Source of the DNA: Nitrospirales bacterium
GTDB lineage: Bacteria; Nitrospirota; Nitrospiria; Nitrospirales; UBA8639
Assembly (NCBI GenBank): GCA_029261295.1
Contig: JAJDBP010000029.1
Coordinates: forward strand, 62,001 to 126,000
Direction: 5' to 3'
Length of the DNA stretch: 64,000 bases
In this document: positions 8,433 through 16,466 of the stretch, one piece after another
How the letters are laid out: every line of letters begins with the position of its first letter
Numbering within the stretch: position 1 is the stretch's first letter
Notes under the pieces: generated by a model
What the model saw: only the letters and a program-made list of their open reading frames with translations
What the model was told of the DNA's origin: nothing
Database searches by the model: none
Translations under genes and position numbers: made by a program

Positions 8433-9236
8433 ATGCAATTTTCTGATTCAGAAGTCACGCGCTATAGCCGCCAGATGATCCTTAGTGAAGTTGGCGGCAA
8501 AGGCCAAAAGAAACTGCAGGATGCCAAGGTTCTGGTAATTGGAGCCGGGGGACTGGGATCTCCAGCTGCGCTCTACCTGGTTGCTGCGGGAATTGGCACC
8601 CTTGGGCTGACCGATGGCGACGTCGTCGACCTCTCCAACTTGCAACGGCAAATCCTTCACACCACTGATCGTATTGGCGTACCAAAGGTTGAATCGGGAG
8701 GCCAATTATTATCGGCCTTAAATCCTGAAGTAAACCTTCAGCTCTACCCAGAACATGTCAGCAAAGACAACATCATGCCCTTGCTTGCACAATATGACAT
8801 TATTCTAGATGGCTCAGATAATTTCTCAACCCGCTTCCTTATTAATGATGCCTGTTTTTTTGCTAAAAAAACATTAATTTCTGGGAGCATCTTTCGCTTT
8901 GAAGGACAATTGGCCACGATCAAGCCCCACGAAGGCTATCCTTGCTACCGCTGCTTATATCCAGAACCGCCCCCTGCCGGCCTTGTACCCAATTGCCAAG
9001 AGGCCGGGGTCTTGGGTGTATTGGCGGGAACCATTGGTGTGTTACAAGCGAGTGAAGCCATCAAAGAAATTCTCGGACTTGGAGAATCCCTAGCCGACCG
9101 TCTGCTGCTGTACGATGCCCTAGACATGACCTTCAGAAAAGTTGGTCGCCCAAAAGCTCCGGATTGCCCTCTTTGTGGCTCCAATCCCACGATCACCAAA
9201 TTGGGAGAGGACTACGAGGTGGCCTGTAGCCTCTGA
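8433..9236 (+). CDS. moeB: E1-like adenylyltransferase (MoeB/ThiF family), copy 2
   Basis: This 267-aa paralogue of the 5798-6601 gene has the same architecture: YSRQMILSEVGGKGQKKL, VIGAGGLGSPAALYLVAAGIG, SNLQRQILHTTDRIG, and zinc pairs CYRC and CPLC. It should adenylate a sulfur-carrier C-terminus. It lies between the MoaD-like/NIL genes and the JAMM protease, the usual place for the activating enzyme of a CysO-type system. Both copies end in a short Cys-x-Leu tail (CAL and CSL), a shared oddity that might matter for sulfur transfer but is unproven. The molybdopterin role implied by moeB is possible, as moaD/moaE were not otherwise seen. Confidence 0.92.
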   Translation: MQFSDSEVTRYSRQMILSEVGGKGQKKLQDAKVLVIGAGGLGSPAALYLVAAGIGTLGLTDGDVVDLSNLQRQILHTTDRIGVPKVESGGQLLSALNPEVNLQLYPEHVSKDNIMPLLAQYDIILDGSDNFSTRFLINDACFFAKKTLISGSIFRFEGQLATIKPHEGYPCYRCLYPEPPPAGLVPNCQEAGVLGVLAGTIGVLQASEAIKEILGLGESLADRLLLYDALDMTFRKVGRPKAPDCPLCGSNPTITKLGEDYEVACSL

Positions 9237-9241
9237 TCCGT

Positions 9242-9754
9242 ATGCTCCACATTCCTTCTCGCATCATCCAAGACATGATTGCGCATGCACGGGAACTCGC
9301 CCCGCATGAATGCTGCGGTATTCTCTCTGGAAAAACTCAACAGGTCGCGGAAATTTTCCGCATTACCAATATTTTGGCGAATATGTCTGACCAGGAACTC
9401 TCTCGCTTCGAGGGAGCCAAACTCTCGGACCTCAAGCAACTCTCCCCAGAAGAACGAGCTGATATTGCCTTTCAAATGGATGCACGAGAAATGGCTATGG
9501 CTCAACGAGAGATTCGGACAAAGGATCAAGAGTTATTAGGTTTTTACCATTCCCACACCGCCAGCCCAGCACGCCCTTCCCAAACCGACATTACGATTGC
9601 CATGGAATTTGAAAGTTATAGACAAAAGCTTGCTCTTCCCCAACCTCTACACCTCATCATATCCCTAGAAAATAGAGAGAAGTCCGATATTCGGGCCTAT
9701 CGCATTCAGGACTCCCAAGCCACTGAAATTCCAATTCAACAAATCTCTTCGTAG
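9242..9754 (+). CDS. mec: JAMM/Mec-type metalloprotease
   Basis: The 170-aa protein has the JAMM signature: Glu23 in HECCGILSG and H103-S-H105 followed by SPARPSQTD with Ser113 and Asp116, giving E...HxH-x7-S-x2-D. Mycobacterial Mec uses this zinc site to release cysteine from CysO-Cys. The Wolinella HcyD protein removes a terminal alanine from the carrier HcyS. Either reaction fits here, and the extra Ala and Asn on the two carriers favour a trimming role as well. An insert of about 35 residues (LSRFEGAKLSDLKQL region) precedes the HxH motif. It is the last gene of the operon, five bases after the E1-like gene. Confidence 0.9.
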   Translation: MLHIPSRIIQDMIAHARELAPHECCGILSGKTQQVAEIFRITNILANMSDQELSRFEGAKLSDLKQLSPEERADIAFQMDAREMAMAQREIRTKDQELLGFYHSHTASPARPSQTDITIAMEFESYRQKLALPQPLHLIISLENREKSDIRAYRIQDSQATEIPIQQISS

Positions 9755-9874
9755 TACAGGTCTACCCTCTTCGAGATCCACTTTTCCCCTAAAGGCCATA
9801 GACATCCTGCCTGAAGTCCTGAGATAATGAGAGGCTTTCTCAAAATTCAAACATGCTCTCACAAGGAGAAACTC

Positions 9875-10225
9875 ATGTCTGCCCATTCTGTCGTCAATAG
9901 TTTTTTGGCCCTTGTCCTTCTATGCTTGACAGGTGCTCCCCTATTTGCAGAAGCCTCGACATCGTTAAAAAGTTACTACAGCCCAATTGTGCGGCTCGAA
10001 GCAGATAAAGGCTACTTCCTTATTACGACAAATTCCGGCATTCAATGGATCCAAGTTGAAGATGCGGTAAAGGAGCATCTTAAAACCTTAGCCGTTGGAG
10101 ATATGATCGACGTCGTCGTTGAGCTCCGCCCTGATCCTGCTCCACCACTTCTCAAATCATGGAAGCTCGCGAGAAGCTCTTCTCCCTGTAAAGTCTTAAA
10201 TGGCCAAACGTGTAGTCAAAAATAA
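9875..10225 (+). CDS. Small exported protein, function unknown
   Basis: The chosen ATG at 9875 has AAGGAG eight bases upstream and opens a clear signal peptide (SFLALVLLCLTGAPLFAEA). The mature protein is about 90 residues and contains SYYSPIVRLEADKGYFLITT and VGDMIDVVVELRPDPAPPLL, suggestive of a small beta-barrel/OB-like fold. The C-terminal CKVLNGQTC contains two cysteines. I do not recognise a family. An in-frame ATG at 9827 would add 16 residues before the signal peptide and has no ribosome-binding site. It stands alone between the sulfur operon and modBC. Confidence 0.75.
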   Translation: MSAHSVVNSFLALVLLCLTGAPLFAEASTSLKSYYSPIVRLEADKGYFLITTNSGIQWIQVEDAVKEHLKTLAVGDMIDVVVELRPDPAPPLLKSWKLARSSSPCKVLNGQTCSQK

Positions 10226-10393
10226 CCAGCCTTTTTTCTGTTTCTAAATACATGGCCCACAGGCCTCTTCCCCTATTCCACATTCTCCTTTCATTATTTA
10301 GGCATCTTGGTCTTTAACGAAAAACCTCTATTTTCCGCGATTCTATGTCTTCAATATGGAACCCTATCAGACCTCAAGCAAACATACTTTAAA

Positions 10394-10422
10394 TTGACTT
10401 TTAGTAAGTTTAAAATTACAAT
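10394..10422 (+). promoter_or_regulatory. Sigma-70-type promoter of modBC
   Basis: TTGACT (10394-10399) and TACAAT (10417-10422) are separated by exactly 17 bases, an excellent match to the vegetative consensus. Start of transcription would be near 10429, leaving a leader of about 150 bases before modB. The rest of the 10226-10580 gap holds the hairpin and the small leader ORF listed below. A TATATA-type ModE operator was looked for and not seen. Confidence 0.65.
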
Positions 10423-10481
10423 CCATTAATGAATTCCGACTGGAAATCACCAAGAATTTCTGCAGAAGAAAAACCAAATTT

Positions 10482-10511
10482 GTCGCGAAGGAAGACTAAG
10501 AGTCACGCGAC
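10482..10511 (+). promoter_or_regulatory. Nested hairpin in the modBC leader
   Basis: GTCGCG (10482-10487) pairs with CGCGAC (10506-10511). Inside it GACT (10494-10497) pairs with AGTC (10501-10504) around an AAG loop. The structure lies between the promoter and the first modB-proximal start codon, so it may be a post-transcriptional control element. It does not match the molybdenum-cofactor riboswitch that I know, so its role is open. Confidence 0.4.
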
Positions 10512-10536
10512 CAAGAGGGATGGAATGTAGGTATTC

Positions 10537-10581
10537 ATGAAATTCTCTCTGGAATCATTTTTAAAGAGAACGCCCATTTGA
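10537..10581 (+). CDS. Possible 14-residue leader peptide overlapping modB start
   Basis: ATG at 10537 opens MKFSLESFLKRTPI and stops at TGA 10579-10581, which overlaps the modB ATG by one base. A GTAGGT sequence lies 5-9 bases upstream. The arrangement is a standard translational-coupling geometry, so ribosomes finishing the peptide could restart on modB, which has a poor ribosome-binding site of its own. No protein evidence is possible for such a short frame. Confidence 0.35.
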   Translation: MKFSLESFLKRTPI

Positions 10582-11261
10582 TGATTGGAATTGTGGAATT
10601 AGGTCCTCTGTGGCTCACCCTACAGCTGGCAAGTGCTACAGTTGTTGTCCTGCTTATTCTGGGAACGCCCATCGCCTGGTGGTTAGCCTTCACCTCCTCA
10701 CGCCTACGAACCATCGTCGAAGCTATCGTGGCCCTCCCTATCGTTCTTCCGCCCACCGTATTAGGGTTCTATCTTCTGATCGCCCTTGGGCCTCATGGAT
10801 TCCTTGGTGGGCCTTGGAAAGACCTCACTGGGTCAGCCCTCTCCTTCTCCTTCTCTGGCCTGGTTATCGCCTCCACATTCTATTCCCTCCCCTTTGTGGT
10901 CCAGCCCCTTCACGGTGCCTTCGAAGCCATTGGCAGGAAACCACTTGAAGCTGCCTGGGCATTAAGAGCCTCGAAACTGGATACCTTTCTGAGCGTCGCC
11001 TCCCCAATGGCTATTCGTGGATACCTGACCGCCATCGTCCTAGGGTTTGCCCATACCCTTGGAGAATTTGGTGTCGTCCTTATGGTAGGTGGAAATATTC
11101 CAGGTCAGACAAAAGTGCTCTCTATAGCCATTTATGACCACGTAGAAGTTTTAGAATATGCCCAAGCACACACACTCTCTGCCGGCCTTCTCCTCTTTTC
11201 CTTTATCGTCCTTCTTGGCGTCTATACTGCTAATCGACGTTTCCCCCTTCATGCAACATGA
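10581..11261 (+). CDS. modB: Molybdate ABC transporter permease ModB
   Basis: The 226-aa inner-membrane permease has five to six hydrophobic segments and the ABC-permease EAA-type loop (EAAWALRASKLDTFLSVASP) before the signature LGFAHTLGEFGVVLMVGGNIPGQT, typical of ModB. It forms the channel through which molybdate passes, driven by ModC. The ATG at 10581 is preferred over the TTG immediately before it. The stop overlaps modC by four bases (ATGA). No modA substrate-binding gene is found on either side within the window, which is unusual for the operon. Confidence 0.9.
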   Translation: MIGIVELGPLWLTLQLASATVVVLLILGTPIAWWLAFTSSRLRTIVEAIVALPIVLPPTVLGFYLLIALGPHGFLGGPWKDLTGSALSFSFSGLVIASTFYSLPFVVQPLHGAFEAIGRKPLEAAWALRASKLDTFLSVASPMAIRGYLTAIVLGFAHTLGEFGVVLMVGGNIPGQTKVLSIAIYDHVEVLEYAQAHTLSAGLLLFSFIVLLGVYTANRRFPLHAT

Positions 11262-12355
11262 GCCACTTATCCGCGAGCTTTGATTTAACCTTTCCTTCAT
11301 TTCACTTACAGGCGAATCTTGATGTTCCGGCTCAAGGCATCATCGCCATCTTCGGCCCATCCGGTTGTGGAAAAACCACCCTCCTACGATGTCTCGCAGG
11401 ATTAGAACGGGCCCCAATAGGGTCCATGCTTCTTGGGAAGCATTGCTGGCAGGATGAAAAACAGAAGATCTTTGTTCCGCTATCCCAACGTCCAATTGGA
11501 TATGTGTTCCAAGAACCTCGCCTTTTTCCTCATTTAACAGTGAAGGGAAATTTACAGTATGGGTGGAAACGTATAGGCGAATCAGTCCGTCGGATCACTT
11601 TTGACCAAGTCGTAGAAGTCTTGGGCATTACACATCTACTCGAACGCCGCCCCTCCTTACTTTCGGGTGGAGAACAACAACGTATCGCCATTGGACGGGC
11701 CTTACTCACGAGCCCAAGACTCTTGCTCATGGATGAACCACTCAGTTCCCTTGATCTACAACGAAAACGAGAAGTCCTGCCCTTTATTCAAAAGCTAGAA
11801 TCGGAATTCCATATTCCTATCATCTATGTCAGTCATGACCTGCATGAAATCGTGGAACTCGCCAAAACGGTCGTGTTACTGAAGGAAGGAAAAGTAGCAG
11901 AGGTCGGACCCATAGAAGAGGTATTCTCGCAACTCAATCTTCGACAACTCATCCCAGACAATCATCTAGGGGCACTGATCGACACCATCGTAGCAGAGCA
12001 AGATCAGGAATTCGGACTTACTAAACTGGCCTTTTCAGGAGGCCACCTCCATGTCCCTCACCAACATCGAGCCATAGGAGAACGGCTACGGGTACAAATT
12101 CTCGCTAAGGACGTGAGTATTATTTCCAGCCCACCCTCATTCCAAACCAGCGTACTGAATCTTCTGGAAGCCACGGTCGTAGAAATTGGAGAGGTGAACA
12201 TTGAGCACCCCTTTGTCGATATCAAACTGGATATCGGCTGTCCCCTACTCGCCACCATCACCCGCAAATCATTAGCCACACTCAACCTTCATCCCGGCCA
12301 ACGCGTCCACGCCCAAATCAAAGCCGTCGCCCTCAGTCCTGAAATTCACCAATAG
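11258..12355 (+). CDS. modC: Molybdate ABC transporter ATP-binding protein ModC
   Basis: The 365-aa ATPase shows Walker A GPSGCGKTT (near residue 33), Q-loop VFQEPRLFPH, the signature LLSGGEQQRIAIGRALL, Walker B LLLMDEPLSS and the switch histidine in YVSHD. Residues 295-360 form a molybdate-binding MOBE/TOBE domain (SVLNLLEATVVEIGEV). ModC energises molybdate uptake with ModB. Molybdenum here would feed molybdopterin enzymes such as the sulfite-oxidase-like protein at 60617-61648. Confidence 0.93.
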   Translation: MSHLSASFDLTFPSFHLQANLDVPAQGIIAIFGPSGCGKTTLLRCLAGLERAPIGSMLLGKHCWQDEKQKIFVPLSQRPIGYVFQEPRLFPHLTVKGNLQYGWKRIGESVRRITFDQVVEVLGITHLLERRPSLLSGGEQQRIAIGRALLTSPRLLLMDEPLSSLDLQRKREVLPFIQKLESEFHIPIIYVSHDLHEIVELAKTVVLLKEGKVAEVGPIEEVFSQLNLRQLIPDNHLGALIDTIVAEQDQEFGLTKLAFSGGHLHVPHQHRAIGERLRVQILAKDVSIISSPPSFQTSVLNLLEATVVEIGEVNIEHPFVDIKLDIGCPLLATITRKSLATLNLHPGQRVHAQIKAVALSPEIHQ

Positions 12356-12400
12356 AGAAATTTCCAAACTTATTGTTCCTAAAACTTTTCATATAAAGAA

Positions 12401-13372
12401 TTACCTCAAAGATAATTCCTCTACAAAATAACCTTTCTCCTCTCTGCATCCTCTCTTTAAACCATCAAAACATTCTAAGCGAACCAACCGCCAAAATATT
12501 TTAAAAAAATCATTTTTTTGGTGGTCGATGGTGGCCTCCAATCTTTGCATAACGGTCATTTTCTTCAACACCTCGATTGGACACAAGACGACATTTTGTA
12601 CAACGAAATTCAAATGGCCTTTGAGGTGAGCCAAAGGGGACTTTGAGAGACCATTTTTTTTACACCCTGGACAAAGGCGGTTATCTTCATTTTTTCGGTA
12701 GCTGTAATAACGCATTAGATAGAAGTACGTCGGTATTCCCGTAGCCTCTTCGATCTCCTGGCAATACTCTCTCCCCTCTTTTGAAAGTTCACTATCTGGA
12801 TCTACCAACTGTTTATAGGCAGCAATTTCTAATTTGCCGCAGCCAATCCAAAGCGAGTCATGATCTTGGTAAGACTCAACCCATCGTGAGAGATAATCTC
12901 GGGTTTCATAGGAAATTGGCAAGAGATAAAGGGGAATCGGGTTTATCAATTCTGGTGACCGAACAGGGGAAAGCTCTTGAAACATATCTGTATAAAGGTA
13001 AAAAGATTTCGCCGATTGCCAAGGAGGATATCGTTTTTGTGGCGAAGGTTCTAAGAGTTCGAACGTTGGTCTTTCTCCAAAAATCTTCTCAAGACACTTA
13101 ATGGTTTTTTTAACCCAACTTGATGAAAACTTTGTATGTAATGAATTTGGCCGAGGAATAGAGACATACGCTTCCAAAGGCTCGGCAAGATTTCTTATGA
13201 GGTAGGAATCGTGAATCTGTCCATTTCTTAAAAGGGCCGCAAGGTATGAATCAATACCTTCCTCTGCATCAATTGGGTCTTTCAGGGGAGTCCCAAAATT
13301 AATTTTCGCAAGAATACCGATCGGCTTGGGATTTTTTACTATGTTACTTTGTGAAAAATGATTTTTTTGCAT
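12401..13372 (-). CDS. Zn-ribbon-containing protein, DUF2310-like
   Basis: The 323-aa protein is lysine-rich and its DNA is more AT-rich than its neighbours. The segment LWIGCGKLEIAAYKQLVDP...LSKEGREYCQEIEEATGIPTYFYLMRYY followed by CPGCKKNG and a later VVLCP resembles the DUF2310 family, described as a Zn-ribbon, possibly nucleic-acid-binding protein. The second zinc knuckle seems degenerate (no clean CxxC). Function is unknown. It converges on modC, and its base composition with long homopolymers suggests acquisition or relaxed constraint. Confidence 0.65.
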   Translation of the reverse strand: MQKNHFSQSNIVKNPKPIGILAKINFGTPLKDPIDAEEGIDSYLAALLRNGQIHDSYLIRNLAEPLEAYVSIPRPNSLHTKFSSSWVKKTIKCLEKIFGERPTFELLEPSPQKRYPPWQSAKSFYLYTDMFQELSPVRSPELINPIPLYLLPISYETRDYLSRWVESYQDHDSLWIGCGKLEIAAYKQLVDPDSELSKEGREYCQEIEEATGIPTYFYLMRYYSYRKNEDNRLCPGCKKNGLSKSPLAHLKGHLNFVVQNVVLCPIEVLKKMTVMQRLEATIDHQKNDFFKIFWRLVRLECFDGLKRGCREEKGYFVEELSLR

Positions 13373-13502
13373 TAGATTTTTGTTTTTTTGACACTTGCAA
13401 TTGAAAATTTGTTATGAATTGGGATAATGAGACCAAGAAGTAAACAGACTTCCCTTATCTTATCCCCTAAGTTGCTAATAGGAAGATTCATACATAAAGA
13501 GT

Positions 13503-16163
13503 TTACTTCTCGGCGGCTTTACTAGTCCTGAGTTGACCAAAGGATTCCTTTCCCAAATATCGTTCTAGTTTCTCGCTGAGATCTGTTGAAAGATTTTTCA
13601 TTGAGGCCATACGACAAAGTTGAGCTTCCATTTTAGCTTGCAAATCCGATCGATGTTTTTTGAATTCTTCAAAGGCCCCAACCATTCTTGAGGCGACTTG
13701 GGGATTTTTTGCATCAAGTTGCATAATAAAGTCAGCGACAAATTCATAACCAGATCCGTCTTCGGCATGAAACCCTTTGGGATTGGCTTGAGCAAATGTC
13801 CCATACAAGGCCCTCATTCGATTCGGCGTTGGAGAGACAAAGGCCTCATGTTCTGTGAGTTTCCTTACGACAGATCCAATATCTTTGGATTGCGATCTTG
13901 CAAGAGCCCCAAACCATTTATCAACAACTAACGCATCATGTTCAAATTGATCGTAAAATTGTTGTGTGATCTCGTCACAGTACGATTGGGCATCATCCAT
14001 ATTGATGATGATATTCAGCGCAGCATAGCGGTCTGTCATATTGCTGGATTGGCTGAATTGCCTGACGGCCAGCTTCGCGACTTCGGCATCACCTGAATGC
14101 GACAAATACGCCAGCGCGGTATTTTGCATACAGCGGCGACCCGCATCTTCGCGATCATACGGCCTACCAAGATCATAATGACTACTGTACATCTCAAGAA
14201 ATTCATCATGAAGCTCACGACCGAGTGTTTCTAAAAACCTTTTACGCACTTCCAGTATGGCGCGGGGGTCAATCACTTCCCGCTTGGGAGCAATTTCATG
14301 ATAGACGGGCAGGCTTAACGCCAAGCTCTTGAGCTCTAGGTCCATATCGGTTCGACCGAGAATTCTTCGAAACGACTCCAGCACATCTTTTCCGACCGCA
14401 ATTTTTTGACCGCTCTCAAAACGATCAATCTGCTCCATGAGTTTCGTGGTGAGGAATCTGCTTCCTGCCTCCCATTGATTGAACCCATCATAATCATGCA
14501 CCATCAAATGCCGTAATTGGTCGTCGGTATATGGGGCATCAAGAATGATCGGAGCGGAAAAGTGTCGGAACAGCGATGGAACAGAGCCAGCTGGGATATT
14601 CTCAAATGTAAACGTGTGTTTCACTTGTGTGAGTTCCAGGACACTCTGAACGATATCCTGACCATCAGAACTCACCAACCCAAAGTTCACGGGAATATGC
14701 CTGGGTTGACCGTTTGATTGATTGGGTATTGTGGGGACGTGCTGCTCTAATGTGAGCGTGAAAGTTTGCACAGCATTCTCATAGGACCAATTGGCTTTCA
14801 CTGTGGGTGTCCCCGCTTGGGTGTACCAGAGCATGAATTGGCTGAGGTCCCGACCGGAAGCTTCCTCCATACATCGCACCCAATCTTCTACCGTAACCGC
14901 TTGTCCGTCGAATCGTTCGAAGTATAAGTCCGAGGCCTGGCGAAAACTCTCCTTGCCCAAGAGGGTATGTAACATTCTATTGAGCTCAGCACCTTTACTA
15001 TAGACAGTTGCCGTATAAAAATTATTAATGGTGACAAACTGATCCGGCCTTGGCGGATGAGCCATGGGGCCTACATCTTCGGGAAATTGTCCCATGCGAA
15101 GATTTCGTACATTGACGATGCGATTCACTGATTGAGAACCCATATCCCCGGAAAATTCTTGGTCTCGAAAAACCGTCAATCCTTCTTTCAAACACAGTTG
15201 ATACCAATCCCGACAGGTAATACGGTTACCCGTCCAGTTGTGGAAATATTCGTGTGCCACCACCCCTTCCACCCCTTCATAGTCTGCATCAGTCGCCGTG
15301 GAGGCATGCGCCAACACATACTTCGTATTAAAAACATTCAATGATTTATTTTCCATGGCTCCCATATTGAAATCATCAACGGCCACAATATTGAACAGAT
15401 CAAGATCATATTCACGTCCATAGACCTCTTCATCCCATGTCATCGATTTTTTCAGCGAAGTCATGGCATGCTCAAGCTTATCGAGATCTTTCTCCTCGGC
15501 ATAAATACACAAAGCCACCTGACGCGCACTTGCCGTCACGAAGGTATCTTCAATACAGGCTAAATCGCCACCAACAAGGGCAAACAAATAACTCGGCTTG
15601 GGAAAAGGATCTTCCCATATCTTGTAATGACGCCTCTCATCTGTTGGCCCTTGATCGATGAGGTTGCCGTTAGAAAGAAGAACTGGGGCAGCAATTTGAT
15701 CGGCAATAATCTTCGTGGTGTACGTCGCCATATTATCGGGGCGGTCGACAAAATAGGTGATCAGTCGGAACCCTTCGGCTTCACATTGGGTACACCAATT
15801 GCCGCCAGATTTATAGAGACCTTCAAGTGCCGTATTTTTTTCAGGATAAATTCTGACGAGGGTTTCTAGAGTAAAAGCCTCATCTGTGGGTTGAAGAGAA
15901 AGAGAATCTTTCGCCACGACATAGCCTTCAGTCAGATTCGTGCCATGGACCATCACCGCATTATTTACCTTGACCTCCAGCAATTCCAGTTCTTCGCCAT
16001 TGAGGACAAGCGGGTTCTGGTGAGAGCCGTTTTTTTTCACCTGCAATTTCGCACTGACCAGGGTCTCGCCTTCACGTAAATCAAAAGTCAGATCAACGTG
16101 CGTCACCCAATAAGCAGGCTGTTGATAATCTTTTAGGTAGGTGATTTTATTAGTTTCAAACAC
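13503..16163 (-). CDS. pepN: Aminopeptidase N (M1 family)
   Basis: The 886-aa enzyme carries the exopeptidase motif GAMEN (MGAMENKSLN, near residue 265) and the zinc site HEYFHNWTGNRITCRDW with Glu downstream in LKEGLTVFRDQEF, as in E. coli PepN (about 870 aa). It removes N-terminal residues from cytoplasmic peptides. The C-terminal alpha-helical region is complete. The start is GTG at 16163, with TTGGAG seven to ten bases upstream. It stands as a single transcription unit. Confidence 0.95.
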   Translation of the reverse strand: MFETNKITYLKDYQQPAYWVTHVDLTFDLREGETLVSAKLQVKKNGSHQNPLVLNGEELELLEVKVNNAVMVHGTNLTEGYVVAKDSLSLQPTDEAFTLETLVRIYPEKNTALEGLYKSGGNWCTQCEAEGFRLITYFVDRPDNMATYTTKIIADQIAAPVLLSNGNLIDQGPTDERRHYKIWEDPFPKPSYLFALVGGDLACIEDTFVTASARQVALCIYAEEKDLDKLEHAMTSLKKSMTWDEEVYGREYDLDLFNIVAVDDFNMGAMENKSLNVFNTKYVLAHASTATDADYEGVEGVVAHEYFHNWTGNRITCRDWYQLCLKEGLTVFRDQEFSGDMGSQSVNRIVNVRNLRMGQFPEDVGPMAHPPRPDQFVTINNFYTATVYSKGAELNRMLHTLLGKESFRQASDLYFERFDGQAVTVEDWVRCMEEASGRDLSQFMLWYTQAGTPTVKANWSYENAVQTFTLTLEQHVPTIPNQSNGQPRHIPVNFGLVSSDGQDIVQSVLELTQVKHTFTFENIPAGSVPSLFRHFSAPIILDAPYTDDQLRHLMVHDYDGFNQWEAGSRFLTTKLMEQIDRFESGQKIAVGKDVLESFRRILGRTDMDLELKSLALSLPVYHEIAPKREVIDPRAILEVRKRFLETLGRELHDEFLEMYSSHYDLGRPYDREDAGRRCMQNTALAYLSHSGDAEVAKLAVRQFSQSSNMTDRYAALNIIINMDDAQSYCDEITQQFYDQFEHDALVVDKWFGALARSQSKDIGSVVRKLTEHEAFVSPTPNRMRALYGTFAQANPKGFHAEDGSGYEFVADFIMQLDAKNPQVASRMVGAFEEFKKHRSDLQAKMEAQLCRMASMKNLSTDLSEKLERYLGKESFGQLRTSKAAEK

Positions 16164-16337
16164 AGCGCAATCTCCAATCGTTCATAATCCTATCCGATTA
16201 ACCAAAGCTAGTTATAGCATTTTCAACTTAACCATTGGCCTATATATTGAGATGGGCTCAAAGAACCACGCCACCATCAGCCAAAATTTTCGAGATAGAT
16301 TCATCCAGGCCAACATCCACTCTGCTATCAAAACCGT

Positions 16338-16376
16338 GACCCTCACCCCTGCCCTCTCCCTGAAAGGGCGAGGGAG
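16338..16376. repeat. REP-like GC-rich palindromic element, copy 1
   Basis: CCCTCTCCCT (16352-16361) faces AGGGCGAGGG (16365-16374) around a three-base loop, preceded by CCCTCACCCCTG. A nearly identical element lies at 38262-38295, and a half element (CCCTCTCCCT then TTAAGGG) at 27331-27346. This is the common extragenic CCCTCACCC...CCCTCTCCC class of bacterial repeats. It sits in the 303-base gap between pepN and the XRE regulator, where nothing else is seen. Confidence 0.75.
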
Positions 16377-16466
16377 TTAAAACAAAATTGAAAACCTAGA
16401 ATGGATTATCAAAGAAAAATGTTGGGATTGAGAGAGTGGGAGTTAATCTTCGAGAAAAAAGGCTCT

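Noticed and set aside
13388-13428. Forward TTGACA/GATAAT-like promoter upstream of pepN 3' end
   Set aside because: Spacing of the boxes is wrong and no forward gene follows.
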